DNA from: an uncultured Candidatus Saccharibacteria bacterium
GTDB taxonomy: Bacteria > Patescibacteriota > Saccharimonadia > Saccharimonadales > Saccharimonadaceae
Length of the DNA: 61,959 nt
Reading direction: 5' to 3'
NCBI GenBank assembly: GCA_946414345.1
Contig: CAMKOB010000004.1
Span: 1 to 61,959 of the forward strand
Shown: piece by piece, positions 19,264 to 28,793 of the stretch
Position numbering within the stretch: position 1 is the stretch's first letter
Layout: each line of letters starts with the position of its first letter
Made by a program: the position numbers and the translations under genes
The notes under the pieces: generated by a model
Databases searched by the model: none
What the model saw: only the letters and a program-made list of their open reading frames with translations
Told to the model about the DNA's origin: nothing

Positions 19264-19587
19264 ATTAAGGTCGTCCAAATTGGAGAAGTCGAAGAAATTT
19301 CTTTAGAAAATCCAAATAAGCGATACGCATTTATTTATTATCAATATGCGACACAGGATTATCAAAACTATACTATCGTGACTGATGGAAAAATGATTTC
19401 CAGGGATGAGCCCATCGAAGGCTCACAGGTCGCTGACCCATACTTTGGTGCTTTTCGGCATAAATATCGCGATGGCATGTTGGTCGTGGATATCATGAAC
19501 GCAACTTGGGTAAGAGTGACTTATCATATTGCTCGGCCCGGAATGGGTATTAGAAAAAGAATTTTCATCATTCAAATTGCTAGCTAA
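19264..19587 (+). CDS. Hypothetical protein, probable AUU start (IKVVQIGEVEEISLENPNKRYAFIYYQYATQDYQNYTIV...)
   Basis: Frame open from TAG at 19246; GGAGGAGGAG SD 6 nt before ATT; no ATG/GTG/TTG in frame until GTG 19378. Confidence 0.6.
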   Translation: MKVVQIGEVEEISLENPNKRYAFIYYQYATQDYQNYTIVTDGKMISRDEPIEGSQVADPYFGAFRHKYRDGMLVVDIMNATWVRVTYHIARPGMGIRKRIFIIQIAS

Positions 19588-19602
19588 ACCTCTTGTTTTT
19601 AG

Positions 19603-19626
19603 AAAAGGCGCCTTCGTGGCGCCTTT
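19603..19626 (+). terminator. Terminator AAAAGGCGCCTTCGTGGCGCCTTT
   Basis: Inverted repeat plus U-tract. Confidence 0.75.
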
Positions 19627-19627
19627 C

Positions 19628-20596
19628 TCACTTAATGATCTTTTGTAATTTCTGAAGTGTTTTAAATATCTTATACTTATTTGGCTTTATGACGACGTCG
19701 TAAGTACCAGCATATTTTTGTTCACGACCATTAAATGTTTTTTTGAAGGCCGTAAAACCATACCAGGGATGTGAGCTGTCTGCGCCTTCAGGGGCAATTC
19801 CCCAAAAATCGAAAGTTTTATAACCTTTATTGTAGGCATCAATAATTAGTTGAATTGTAAGAATACCGGTAGCGTGAAGAGGCCTGCCCTCTTCGGATTG
19901 GGCGCCTTGAAGATTATAACGAGTTTTTGTGTCTTCATCGTCAAAAACAAGGCCGGCAGCGAGAACTTCAGCTTCTTTTTTTAATAGATATAGTGTAGCA
20001 AACGGTTGTTCTAATTCTGTTTTTAAATAATGCTCAGTAAAAGTGGAGATACCTTTTTTTGATGCAAGTGCTTTTTGGAGTCTTATTAGATGCTTAATAT
20101 CGTCTGGGTTGTGACTGGTTTCAATTGCAATCCCCTGCTTTTCTCTGTTTTTGTAATACCTGTATAGGCGAGATGGAATAAGATTTTTAAGATCGGGAGA
20201 TATTTCCTGCTCGTTTTCTTTGTTGGATTGCGATGGAAGGTCAAGAATCCAGGTTTCAGCAGGCTCTATATCTTTAGTTTTTCTAGTTTCTTTTGGCAAT
20301 GCCTCGATAAAATCTGGCCGCATTGGTTCAACTCGAATAAAAATAGCATTGGATTTTTGTGCTATAGCTTGTAAGGCACTGATTGCTTTTTTAAACCCTT
20401 TGCTATCTTCCGCAATTGGGCCGTAAGGCAAAAATAAATAGTTCCCTGCTTTAGTGTGTTTTTCAATGGCTAAAAATTGATAATCACTCGTCTCTTCAAA
20501 ATGTGAAATTTCTCCAAGATTTTCTTGGAGTTTCTGCCATTTTTTACTTTGCGTTAGTGGTATATTCATATCTGTTTTTATGCATCTTTCGCACAC
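19628..20596 (-). CDS. FemAB/FemX-family peptidoglycan interpeptide bridge aminoacyltransferase
   Basis: GNYLFLPYGPIAEDSKGFKKAI, YNLQGAQSEEGRPLHATGILTIQLI...GYKTFDFWGIAP motif; likely start MNIPLTQ (~20569). Confidence 0.85.
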   Translation of the reverse strand: MCERCIKTDMNIPLTQSKKWQKLQENLGEISHFEETSDYQFLAIEKHTKAGNYLFLPYGPIAEDSKGFKKAISALQAIAQKSNAIFIRVEPMRPDFIEALPKETRKTKDIEPAETWILDLPSQSNKENEQEISPDLKNLIPSRLYRYYKNREKQGIAIETSHNPDDIKHLIRLQKALASKKGISTFTEHYLKTELEQPFATLYLLKKEAEVLAAGLVFDDEDTKTRYNLQGAQSEEGRPLHATGILTIQLIIDAYNKGYKTFDFWGIAPEGADSSHPWYGFTAFKKTFNGREQKYAGTYDVVIKPNKYKIFKTLQKLQKIIK

Positions 20597-20769
20597 GAAA
20601 AATTTTGACTGCTTATGTTTTTTATTGCATAAACATTACCGCATTTAGCGTTTCTCTATTTAAGTTTTGCGCTTTGCCTAATTTATCGTTCCGTGTCCCC
20701 GCAGACAACCTTTTTGCAAAAATCTGCGGCATCTCCCTTTGCTGCCTGGTGGCGGCATTGGTTACTTTG

Positions 20770-20798
20770 ATTTTAGCGCAAGCGGGATTTTTTGTCAA
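20770..20798 (-). promoter_or_regulatory. Strong consensus promoter TTGACA-17-TAAAAT
   Basis: Read directly on minus strand. Confidence 0.7.
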
Positions 20799-20912
20799 GT
20801 GGGTTGCTAGCCTCATGGTTTGCTAGCCATAAGGGAATTAGTCTTATTTCGGTTGTGGTTTTTGTGGATAAGTTTGCGGTTTTCGTGTGGATAAATGGGG
20901 AATTAACCTTCA

Positions 20913-20940
20913 TAAAAAATAGCCCCGAAATCGGGGCTAG
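20913..20940 (-). terminator. Terminator TAGCCCCGATTTCGGGGCTATTTTTT
   Basis: Inverted repeat plus U-tract. Confidence 0.8.
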
Positions 20941-20944
20941 GGAA

Positions 20945-21817
20945 TTAAGGGGTTGTGGCCGTGGTGCCGGTCGGTGGCTCGCTTTCCGGCTTCGCTTCGG
21001 AGCTCGTTTGTGCCGCAAATCCCGCCGCTTTGCTAAAACGCATAGCGTTTAGGATTGCGAGGGCTTCGATTTCTGCCTCGGTCATGACGTTGTCGTGAAT
21101 GCTATCGATTTGGTTTACGAGTCGAACAATTTGCGTATTCAGCTCGCTTAAGAGTGCTAGCTTAGTGCGGTTGCCATTTAGCTCCCAGGCAAGGGCATTA
21201 AGGTCTATGGTCTGCAGGGTCGCTTGTCCCTCATTGGCGCCAGCTAGGAGCATTAAGTTGTAGATGTCACTAAAATTCTGGCGGATTTGTTTTGCTGTGT
21301 GATCAAATACTTTGCGACTGTCTAGGCCTTTGTAGCCAAATTCGCTTTCTTCTACTACTTCCTCAAAGATGTCATGATCGACAGCTAATTGGTGCATCTG
21401 CGAGATAACAACTTGGATTGTTTCGGCCATATCCGGATTGAGCTTTGCCCACTTCTTGAACTGCCTTTGCATTTTGGGGATGCTACGGCCGTTGTCGGAT
21501 TTTCGCCACTCTCGGTGAATATTCCAGAGGCGAAGTTTAGCAAATATCCTGCGGATTAGGCTCCTGTGGTACTTTTTGCCTGTTTTTTTCGCTTTCTTCA
21601 CTTTTTTCGCCCCTTTGAGCTGCTTGTAGCCTTCGGCGTATATTCCGGATAAATTTCCCATGGCTTCAATCATGCATGTTGCGATAAGTGCAGGGAGAAT
21701 ACCATATAGCATTGAGTCCAGAGTAGATAATACGCCCTGCACAATAAAGATGGCAACTAAAATAATATAGCAAATGGCAAATGTGATAATGCTTCGTATC
21801 TTATTATTACTTTTCAC
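20945..21817 (-). CDS. Hypothetical membrane protein with basic cytoplasmic region
   Basis: 290-aa ORF with N-terminal TM hairpin. Confidence 0.6.
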   Translation of the reverse strand: MKSNNKIRSIITFAICYIILVAIFIVQGVLSTLDSMLYGILPALIATCMIEAMGNLSGIYAEGYKQLKGAKKVKKAKKTGKKYHRSLIRRIFAKLRLWNIHREWRKSDNGRSIPKMQRQFKKWAKLNPDMAETIQVVISQMHQLAVDHDIFEEVVEESEFGYKGLDSRKVFDHTAKQIRQNFSDIYNLMLLAGANEGQATLQTIDLNALAWELNGNRTKLALLSELNTQIVRLVNQIDSIHDNVMTEAEIEALAILNAMRFSKAAGFAAQTSSEAKPESEPPTGTTATTP

Positions 21818-21934
21818 CTTTCATACACCCCTTATTTTTAATGTACTCCCCCTTAATCCTATTATGTATAATACAACAATTTGGCGTATTGGTCAATGAG
21901 GACACGGTGTTGATGGTGGTGCTATAATTAAGAT

Positions 21935-22147
21935 ATGGCTTATATTCGAAAATTTAAAACTACCTCTGGCGCAACAGGGGTACAGGTGTGTTATAAAGAG
22001 AACGGACAGGTCGTGAAGACGGTGCATGTCGGTTCAGCTTCTTCAGAAGTGGCTTTAGCGCGGCTTCTTAAAAAAGCACAGGGAATAATTGACGCCGAAA
22101 AAGGCACTCCGATGTTTAATTTGAATCGATTCGATAAGAAGCAGTAA
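21935..22147 (+). CDS. Orphan IS1634-type transposase N-terminal-domain-like protein (70 aa)
   Basis: MAYIRKFKTTSGATGVQVCYKENGQVVKTVHVGSASSEVALARLL resembles the N-terminus of IS1634-family transposases; TATAAT 6 nt before ATG; clean stop. Confidence 0.6.
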   Translation: MAYIRKFKTTSGATGVQVCYKENGQVVKTVHVGSASSEVALARLLKKAQGIIDAEKGTPMFNLNRFDKKQ

Positions 22148-22148
22148 T

Positions 22149-23081
22149 TTATTTGAAAAGCTTGTTATCTAGAGAGAGTTGGTCGACAAAGTCCGTGACA
22201 ACCTGAATGTCAGTTTGAACTTTGGCAAATTCGGCTTTTTCATCTATTGGTTTGTTGAATTTGGGTGGTTCAAAGGAATCTTTGCCATCATTTAACGCAA
22301 CGAGCAGTTTGTCGTCGTAGAAACCGAGGAGAAGACGATTACTGTAGCGTTCGGAGATATTCATAATTTTAACCATGAAGGCCGGATCTAGGATGTAAAA
22401 GGATTCAAAATCATCTTGGCCATAAATGCGGAAGGCACGATTGAATTCATTTGATTCGGTGGATTTTTTAGTCATTTTGCGGCCGGTTTTTGAATCCTTG
22501 CCTGGAATTCTGGCAGCAGAGAAGCGATTGCCAACGAGTTCGAGTTTAAAATTGAATTTTTTAGGGAATTCAAATACCATGAAGCGGCCTCTAAAAATCG
22601 TGACATAGTGGGTGTCGCCATCGGAATCGGTTTCTTGGACCTGAATATGGGCGTCGGATTGAAGAAATTTGACATTTTTGTAGCGAGCAATTGTGAGATC
22701 GTTAGAAGAGTAACTGTCACCAGTGTTAATCATTTCGGTGGCCCGAATATATTCTTTACTTACGCCTTTATCGTGACTGTATTCTAGATTAGTAAAGGTT
22801 TCTTTCAATGTTTTTTCAACAAAGTAGGCCTTATATAATTTTTGGTAAGCTCTAGCCTGATTTTTACTGGCGATTGTGGAGGCTATTACCCCTATAACAA
22901 GTGAGAATAGTATAAAAAAGAAGATCGACATGAGGCCGACAATGCCCCTAGCGAAGTGAACTTGCATAATAACGCCTGGGATAGACGTGACCGCTAACGA
23001 AATAACTGATGAGATAATAAAGGTTTTTTGATATTTCTGTTTGTACTCTTCACGGGCTTTTTCGACATCTTTAAAATTCAT
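22149..23081 (-). CDS. DUF3137-like membrane protein
   Basis: Two N-terminal TM segments, IFRGRFMVFEFPKKF, C-terminal F-rich domain. Confidence 0.65.
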   Translation of the reverse strand: MNFKDVEKAREEYKQKYQKTFIISSVISLAVTSIPGVIMQVHFARGIVGLMSIFFFILFSLVIGVIASTIASKNQARAYQKLYKAYFVEKTLKETFTNLEYSHDKGVSKEYIRATEMINTGDSYSSNDLTIARYKNVKFLQSDAHIQVQETDSDGDTHYVTIFRGRFMVFEFPKKFNFKLELVGNRFSAARIPGKDSKTGRKMTKKSTESNEFNRAFRIYGQDDFESFYILDPAFMVKIMNISERYSNRLLLGFYDDKLLVALNDGKDSFEPPKFNKPIDEKAEFAKVQTDIQVVTDFVDQLSLDNKLFK

Positions 23082-23103
23082 AGTTTTATTATAGCATAAA
23101 AAT

Positions 23104-23125
23104 TGCCCGGACCGAAGTCCGGGCG
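23104..23125 (-). terminator. Terminator GCCCGGACTTCGGTCCGGGC-AATTTTT
   Basis: Inverted repeat plus U-tract. Confidence 0.75.
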
Positions 23126-23133
23126 GAGCGGGT

Positions 23134-23532
23134 TTACCTTTCTTTGAAGCTCATAACCCCTTTGCGGGTCCGTGCGTGGTAATACGACTCGAAGTCGTAT
23201 ACCTTTTCTTCGCCGCCAAGGTAGATTTTGGCGGCGCAACACCCTTTCAGGTTGAAGGAGCTCCCCGAGCCATCCTCATGTTCGATGCTAGTGAGGTGGA
23301 TGACCTTCACCGTGCGAGTGATGATCTTTTCCGATCCTTTTGACTCGGTGATTTTGCCTACGACCACTTCAAAGCTCGGAGTGAGCTTCTCCTCACCGTA
23401 CGCATATTTAAATGCGTCGATAAGGAAATCGCGATTTGGCCCACTTACGATTTCACGGGTCATGTTATTGATGTTCATACGAACACCTCCCTCATAGTAA
23501 TTCCGCTGCATACACAGTCGGATGCGTGCCAA
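23134..23532 (-). CDS. Hypothetical protein (likely start MNINNM at 23478)
   Basis: GAGGGAGGTG SD before 23478; own terminator. Confidence 0.6.
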   Translation of the reverse strand: MARIRLCMQRNYYEGGVRMNINNMTREIVSGPNRDFLIDAFKYAYGEEKLTPSFEVVVGKITESKGSEKIITRTVKVIHLTSIEHEDGSGSSFNLKGCCAAKIYLGGEEKVYDFESYYHARTRKGVMSFKER

Positions 23533-23642
23533 CCTCCCGTGTGGTTGACAATTATTATAATATACTACTTTTTTTGTTTTTTGTCAATATTTTATGTTGC
23601 TTGGGTATTGTGTTATAATTGATTTTATACTAAGGAGGAAAA

Positions 23643-24614
23643 ATGACTAGTTTCTATCGGACGGCGGAATCTGTATCGCCTAAACATCCAGATAAGCTCT
23701 GTGACCAAATTTCAGATGGTATTTTGGACGCATATTTGGCGCAAGACCCAGACGCCCGCGTAGCCGCAGAGACCTGTGGCGGACATGGGGTAGTGTTTGT
23801 GACCGGTGAGATTACCTCAACGGCGAACGATGTGAATATAGAGGAAATCGTGCACCGAATCGCCGGAGAGGATATTGAAGTACATACAAAAGTCGTTAAA
23901 CAATCACCTGAGATTGCACAGGGTGTAGACACCGGTGGGGCTGGTGATCAGGGAATTATGATTGGTTACGCTTGCGATGAGACGCCAGAAATGTTGCCAC
24001 TCGAAGTGGTGCTTTCGCGCCAACTAAATGAAGCAATTTTCAAGAAATATCCTTATGACGGCAAAACACAGATAACTTTGGCTCCGGATGGCTCAGTTGA
24101 GTCGGTAGTGGCAAGTTTTCAAAATGTGGATAAGGAGACGCTTAAAAATGAAGTTATGCAGTTTGTAAAAGAGCATAATTTAACTGGCAAGTTGGAGATG
24201 CATATTAATCCGGCTGGCGATTGGCAGCAGGGTGGATTTGATGCTGATACTGGCCTTACGGGAAGAAAACTAATCGTAGATAATTATGGCCCGGCGGTCG
24301 CAATTGGTGGTGGTTGCTACTCTGGGAAAGACCCATCCAAGGTTGATCGTTCAGCAGCTTATATGGCACGAAGAATCGCCGTGGATTATTTGCGTGAACG
24401 TCATGCACACGAGGTGTTGGTAAGGTTGGCTTACGCAATTGGATATGCAGAACCCTTAGAAAAAACCGTGATTATTGATGGCGTTCCAGAAGAAATCACT
24501 GGTTACGATTTGACGCCGCGGGGGATCATAAAATACCTTGACCTGAAGCGGCCAATTTATGAACAGACTGCTCGCTATGGTCATTATGGACACGGTTTTG
24601 CTTGGGATATGTAA
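23643..24614 (+). CDS. metK: S-adenosylmethionine synthetase (compact, 323 aa)
   Basis: ESVSPKHPDKLCDQISD, GAGDQGIMIGYA, GLTGRKLIVDNYG, SGKDPSKVDRSAAYMAR. Confidence 0.96.
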   Translation: MTSFYRTAESVSPKHPDKLCDQISDGILDAYLAQDPDARVAAETCGGHGVVFVTGEITSTANDVNIEEIVHRIAGEDIEVHTKVVKQSPEIAQGVDTGGAGDQGIMIGYACDETPEMLPLEVVLSRQLNEAIFKKYPYDGKTQITLAPDGSVESVVASFQNVDKETLKNEVMQFVKEHNLTGKLEMHINPAGDWQQGGFDADTGLTGRKLIVDNYGPAVAIGGGCYSGKDPSKVDRSAAYMARRIAVDYLRERHAHEVLVRLAYAIGYAEPLEKTVIIDGVPEEITGYDLTPRGIIKYLDLKRPIYEQTARYGHYGHGFAWDM

Positions 24615-24649
24615 TTAAATGCATTACAGCTTATGTTATAATTTTAGTT

Positions 24650-25900
24650 ATGAAGAGTATTACAACTTCTGATTTAGAACAATTTCGTGCTAGCTACCAT
24701 TGCCCTAGTAATAAGCTCATCGAAAAACAAGCTACTAAAAAAGGAATTGCACAGTTTACCTTGGACAAGCAGATTTTGCGTGAAAATCCTGCGGTTTTTA
24801 ATATTGTACTACCGACATATCATTTTTATAATCAGCGTGACTCGGTCCGTTGTTGGTGTTTTTCTAGTTTAAATTTGATAGAAGGAAATATTGCACATAA
24901 CCTCAATATCACTCCTCGCCAACTTGCGTTATCTGCTAATTATCTAACCTTTTTTGATAAACTCGAAAAAACAAATTATCTTTATAATTATGTAATTGAG
25001 AAGGATTGTAGTTTAGAAGCGCTACGAGAGACGGTTTTTGGCCCGAAGGATCCTTTAGTGGAGGGTTCTTTCTTTATAAATTTTGTAAACTTGGTTTACA
25101 AATATGGGCTTGTACCTGCCAGTGTAATGCCGGAGAATAAAAATACCGAAAACTCCCGCGATTATTTTATTGATTTATGGCGTGAAAAAGCGAGAATGGA
25201 TGCTTTGGAATTATTTAAATTTAAAAAAGAAGTGTCCACACAGAAGCTTTATCAAATCAAAAAACAAAAACTTGGCGAAATGTACGCTTTACTTTCTAAG
25301 ATTTCCGGGGAGCCACCAAGAGTTTTTGACTATAAGTACAATGACCGCAGTGGGCATAGGCGGATTTTAAAGAATTATACGCCGACAGGGTTTCGCGATG
25401 AATTCTTAACCTTAGATTTACATAAATTTCGTCCGTTGCGTTCAGATCCAACGCATAAATATTATACCGATCAGATTGTAAAAAAGGCTTATAGTGATAA
25501 CCCATTTCGTCCAGAAATTCAGTATTTCAATGTACCGAAGTCCGATATGAAGCGTCTTGCAATTTCACAACTTAAATCTGGTTTGCCGGTAAGAATTAGT
25601 ATTAGGACTGGCCTTTTTAAAGACAGACGTGAGCAAGTTTTTGATACTAGGCTACATAACTATGAAAAACTTGGAATAAAACTGGCTGACTATGAGACTG
25701 GTATTGCTACAAAACTTATTTTAAGCCAGCATGCTATGGTAATTACTGGAGTACAGATTGAGAATGGGCAACCTGTGCGATGGAAGATTGAAAACACCCA
25801 TACGCCAAACCAGTTTTACGTAATGAATGATAATTTCTTTGATAAATATGTAGTAGAAGTTAGCATTTATTCAGATTATTTCGATTTTGAACTGAAGTAG
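24650..25900 (+). CDS. pepC: Aminopeptidase C / bleomycin-hydrolase-like C1 peptidase
   Basis: NQRDSVRCWCFSSLN (Cys), HAMVITGVQ (His), WKIENTH (Asn); start ATG 24650. Confidence 0.85.
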   Translation: MKSITTSDLEQFRASYHCPSNKLIEKQATKKGIAQFTLDKQILRENPAVFNIVLPTYHFYNQRDSVRCWCFSSLNLIEGNIAHNLNITPRQLALSANYLTFFDKLEKTNYLYNYVIEKDCSLEALRETVFGPKDPLVEGSFFINFVNLVYKYGLVPASVMPENKNTENSRDYFIDLWREKARMDALELFKFKKEVSTQKLYQIKKQKLGEMYALLSKISGEPPRVFDYKYNDRSGHRRILKNYTPTGFRDEFLTLDLHKFRPLRSDPTHKYYTDQIVKKAYSDNPFRPEIQYFNVPKSDMKRLAISQLKSGLPVRISIRTGLFKDRREQVFDTRLHNYEKLGIKLADYETGIATKLILSQHAMVITGVQIENGQPVRWKIENTHTPNQFYVMNDNFFDKYVVEVSIYSDYFDFELK

Positions 25901-26014
25901 CCGTGACAGATATAAAGCCGTGTGCCTAGTTGTTAAGTTTTTGTTCGATGTTGAGGCGTGATTTCTTGGCTTTTTGTGTTATAATTATTAATAAGTAATA
26001 TTGAGGTCAAGGAA

Positions 26015-28648
26015 ATGAAATTTTCGAGTAGTTATGAACCGGGGGAGTTTGAGGCAGACATTTATGCGGCGTGGGAATCGAGCGGAGTGTTTGCTCCATC
26101 AGTTTTGACCGTACCCGTAGATAACGATGGAGATGGCGTAGATGATAGATTCGAAAAACCTGAAGACCGCGACGTTTATTCTATTGTAATGCCACCACCA
26201 AACGCAAACGGCAACCTGCATATTGGCCATGGTTTAACGATTGCGCTAGAAGACTCCCTGACGAGGTATTATCGTTTACACGGTAAGTCTACTTGGTATG
26301 TACCAGGGGCTGATCATGCTGGTTTTGAAACTTGGGTGGTCTACGAAAAAACGCTCGAAAAAGAAGGGCATACAAGATTTGAGTACGACCGCGATGAGCT
26401 ATATGCTCGAGTTTGGGACTTCGTGGCGATGCAGCGAGGCAATATGGAATTGCAGCTTAGAGCATTGGGTGCCTCTTGTTCGTGGAAAGATTTAACTTTC
26501 ACTCTCGACGAAAACGTGATTGATCGCGTATATACAACTTTTGAAAAGATGTGGAATGACGGAATGATTTATAGAGGTGAGAAGCTCGTAAATTACTGCC
26601 CTAAGCATCAGACTGCGTTTGCGGACATCGAAGTTGAACACGTCGACGAAAAAGGAACACTTTGGGATATTGCGTACACATACGATGGCGGAGAGATTAT
26701 TGTATCAACTACTAGGCCAGAAACACTATTCGGTGACGTGGCAGTAGCGGTGAATCCGGAAGATAAACGCTTCAAAAAATTAGTAGGGAAGACGGTCAAA
26801 TTGCCATTAGCGGATAGAGAAATACCTATTATAGCAGATGAGCATGCGGATCCAGAGTATGGCACTGGTGCAGTGAAGATTACGCCAGCACATGATTTTG
26901 ATGATTTTGAAGTAGGAGAGAGACACAATTTACCGAGAATCCAGGTGATTTCGGAAGATGGACACATGGTGAATGTGCCAGAAGAGTATTTTGGTTTGAC
27001 ACCATTAGAATGCCGAAAGAAGGTATTAAAAGATTTGGAAGCGGCCGGATTACTTCGAGGCGAGAAAGAAATCGAGCATGCAGTGGCGCATTGTTATAAA
27101 TGTGGAACAGTAATTGAGCCGATGCTTAAAGAGCAGTGGTTCGTGGATGTGAAAAAACTTGCCAGCACAGCAATTGAACATTTGGATGCGGGGGAAATAA
27201 AGTTTTACCCAGAGAACAAACAAAAAGTTTTGGTTAACTATTTGAAGGGGTTGAAAGACTGGAATATTTCGCGACAAATTCCATGGGGGATTGCAATACC
27301 AATGTTTAGAAAAGCAGACCCGGGGGCGACAGACGAGCCAGATTGGATTTTTGATCGAAGGACAAACCTAAAGGAAATTGAGAAGTCCGGCGTCAAGTAT
27401 GTAAGAGACGAGGATACATTTGATACTTGGTTCTCCTCTTCGCATTGGCCAATTGTGTGTACGGATTGGTCGGAAGATAATCCAACACCATATTATCCTT
27501 TAGATGTGATGGAAACAGGGGCAGACTTGCTGTTCGCTTGGGTGGCGCGTATGATTATGATGGGGGTCTATCTAACTGGTGGTGTACCGTTTAGAGAAGT
27601 TTATTTACATGGAATGGTGCTAGATGCTCATGGGAAAAAGATGAGTAAGTCTAAGGGAAATGTAATAAATCCAATGGATTTGGTGGCAAAATACGGTTCC
27701 GATGCGTTTCGGCTCGGAATTATCCGTGGGCGTTCTGCTGGCATGAACCAGGCATTTTCGGAGAATTCTGTAATAGCGGGAAGAAACTTATGCAATAAAC
27801 TCTGGAATATTTCTAGATTAATCCAAAATATTATAGACGAAGAATCTGGAAATTCGGATGCTTCATCTGATTATACCAATGATAATACAGGTGAGGATTG
27901 GATTTGTAGAGAAATTAGTAAATGTGTAAAACAAGTAGAAAGTTGTATGGAAGGCTATCGTTTTGCAGAAGCAATGGATATACTCTATTCTACAATTTGG
28001 GACAAGTATGCGGATTGGTTTATCGAGAGCCAGAAGATATACCGCAATGTTCCTCTTTTAAAGAAATCTCTTGAGACTCTATTAATAGTGTTGCATCCAT
28101 TTGCGCCATTCGTGACGGAAACAATTTGGCAGAATTTGTCTTGGACCAACGGAATGATTATTAATGCCAAATGGCCAACCAAGCTTGAATACGACCCGAT
28201 TACGGCCGGGCAATTCGAAAGCCTTATGGCTGTCGTATCCGAAGTGAGAGGCACGTTAGCGGGCCTTCCAGGTGCCAATAAAGGCAAAAAATATGCGCTA
28301 TTATATGACAACGATTCTTTAGTAGAAGATAATTTGTTGCTAATCAAGAGCTTGACTAAGGTTCCGGCAGTAACCGCATTAGATGGTGCGCCAAGGGGGC
28401 TGCGTTTAGCCTTGAATAATCATGAATTATACCTTGACGTGCCAGAGAATGTGGTGACCGAATATCGCGAGGCTTTGACCGAAAAAATCTTAATCGTTGG
28501 GAAAGAACTTGACGCCCTGAATGCCAGGTTAATGAATCCTAGCTATGTTGAGCGAGCGCCAGCGTATCTTGTAAAAGAAACTCGCGATGGAGTAGAAGAA
28601 AAATCCGCTCTAATTGAGAGGCTGAAGCAGCAATTGGAGCTAATTTAG
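26015..28648 (+). CDS. valS: Valyl-tRNA synthetase
   Basis: PPPNANGNLHIGHGL, KMSKSKGNVINP, full-length class I aaRS. Confidence 0.97.
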   Translation: MKFSSSYEPGEFEADIYAAWESSGVFAPSVLTVPVDNDGDGVDDRFEKPEDRDVYSIVMPPPNANGNLHIGHGLTIALEDSLTRYYRLHGKSTWYVPGADHAGFETWVVYEKTLEKEGHTRFEYDRDELYARVWDFVAMQRGNMELQLRALGASCSWKDLTFTLDENVIDRVYTTFEKMWNDGMIYRGEKLVNYCPKHQTAFADIEVEHVDEKGTLWDIAYTYDGGEIIVSTTRPETLFGDVAVAVNPEDKRFKKLVGKTVKLPLADREIPIIADEHADPEYGTGAVKITPAHDFDDFEVGERHNLPRIQVISEDGHMVNVPEEYFGLTPLECRKKVLKDLEAAGLLRGEKEIEHAVAHCYKCGTVIEPMLKEQWFVDVKKLASTAIEHLDAGEIKFYPENKQKVLVNYLKGLKDWNISRQIPWGIAIPMFRKADPGATDEPDWIFDRRTNLKEIEKSGVKYVRDEDTFDTWFSSSHWPIVCTDWSEDNPTPYYPLDVMETGADLLFAWVARMIMMGVYLTGGVPFREVYLHGMVLDAHGKKMSKSKGNVINPMDLVAKYGSDAFRLGIIRGRSAGMNQAFSENSVIAGRNLCNKLWNISRLIQNIIDEESGNSDASSDYTNDNTGEDWICREISKCVKQVESCMEGYRFAEAMDILYSTIWDKYADWFIESQKIYRNVPLLKKSLETLLIVLHPFAPFVTETIWQNLSWTNGMIINAKWPTKLEYDPITAGQFESLMAVVSEVRGTLAGLPGANKGKKYALLYDNDSLVEDNLLLIKSLTKVPAVTALDGAPRGLRLALNNHELYLDVPENVVTEYREALTEKILIVGKELDALNARLMNPSYVERAPAYLVKETRDGVEEKSALIERLKQQLELI

Positions 28649-28705
28649 TATTTATTCTCGATATTGTTTGTCTCTTGTTGATTTGTGATATTATTTTGAT
28701 GATGG

Positions 28706-28734
28706 TTGACTGGGGTGAAAAAATACGGTATAAT
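28706..28734 (+). promoter_or_regulatory. Promoter TTGACT-17-TATAAT
   Basis: Read directly. Confidence 0.65.
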
Positions 28735-28744
28735 TAAAGAGGCG

Positions 28745-28766
28745 TTGGAGGCAATGTTGCCTCCAA
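28745..28766. promoter_or_regulatory. Perfect 10-bp inverted repeat TTGGAGGCAA-TG-TTGCCTCCAA
   Basis: Immediately downstream of the -10; operator or 5'-UTR hairpin. Confidence 0.6.
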
Positions 28767-28793
28767 TGTACTTTTAAATGAGGGGGACTGTTT

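Noticed and set aside
23533-23590. TTGACA...TGTCAA symmetric AT-rich tract as a novel palindromic element
   Set aside because: Explained more simply by promoter elements (TTGACA plus TATATT/TATAAT) for 23134..23532 and T-rich spacer
23643-24614. metK as a truncated pseudogene
   Set aside because: Both termini and all catalytic motifs are present; shortening is internal
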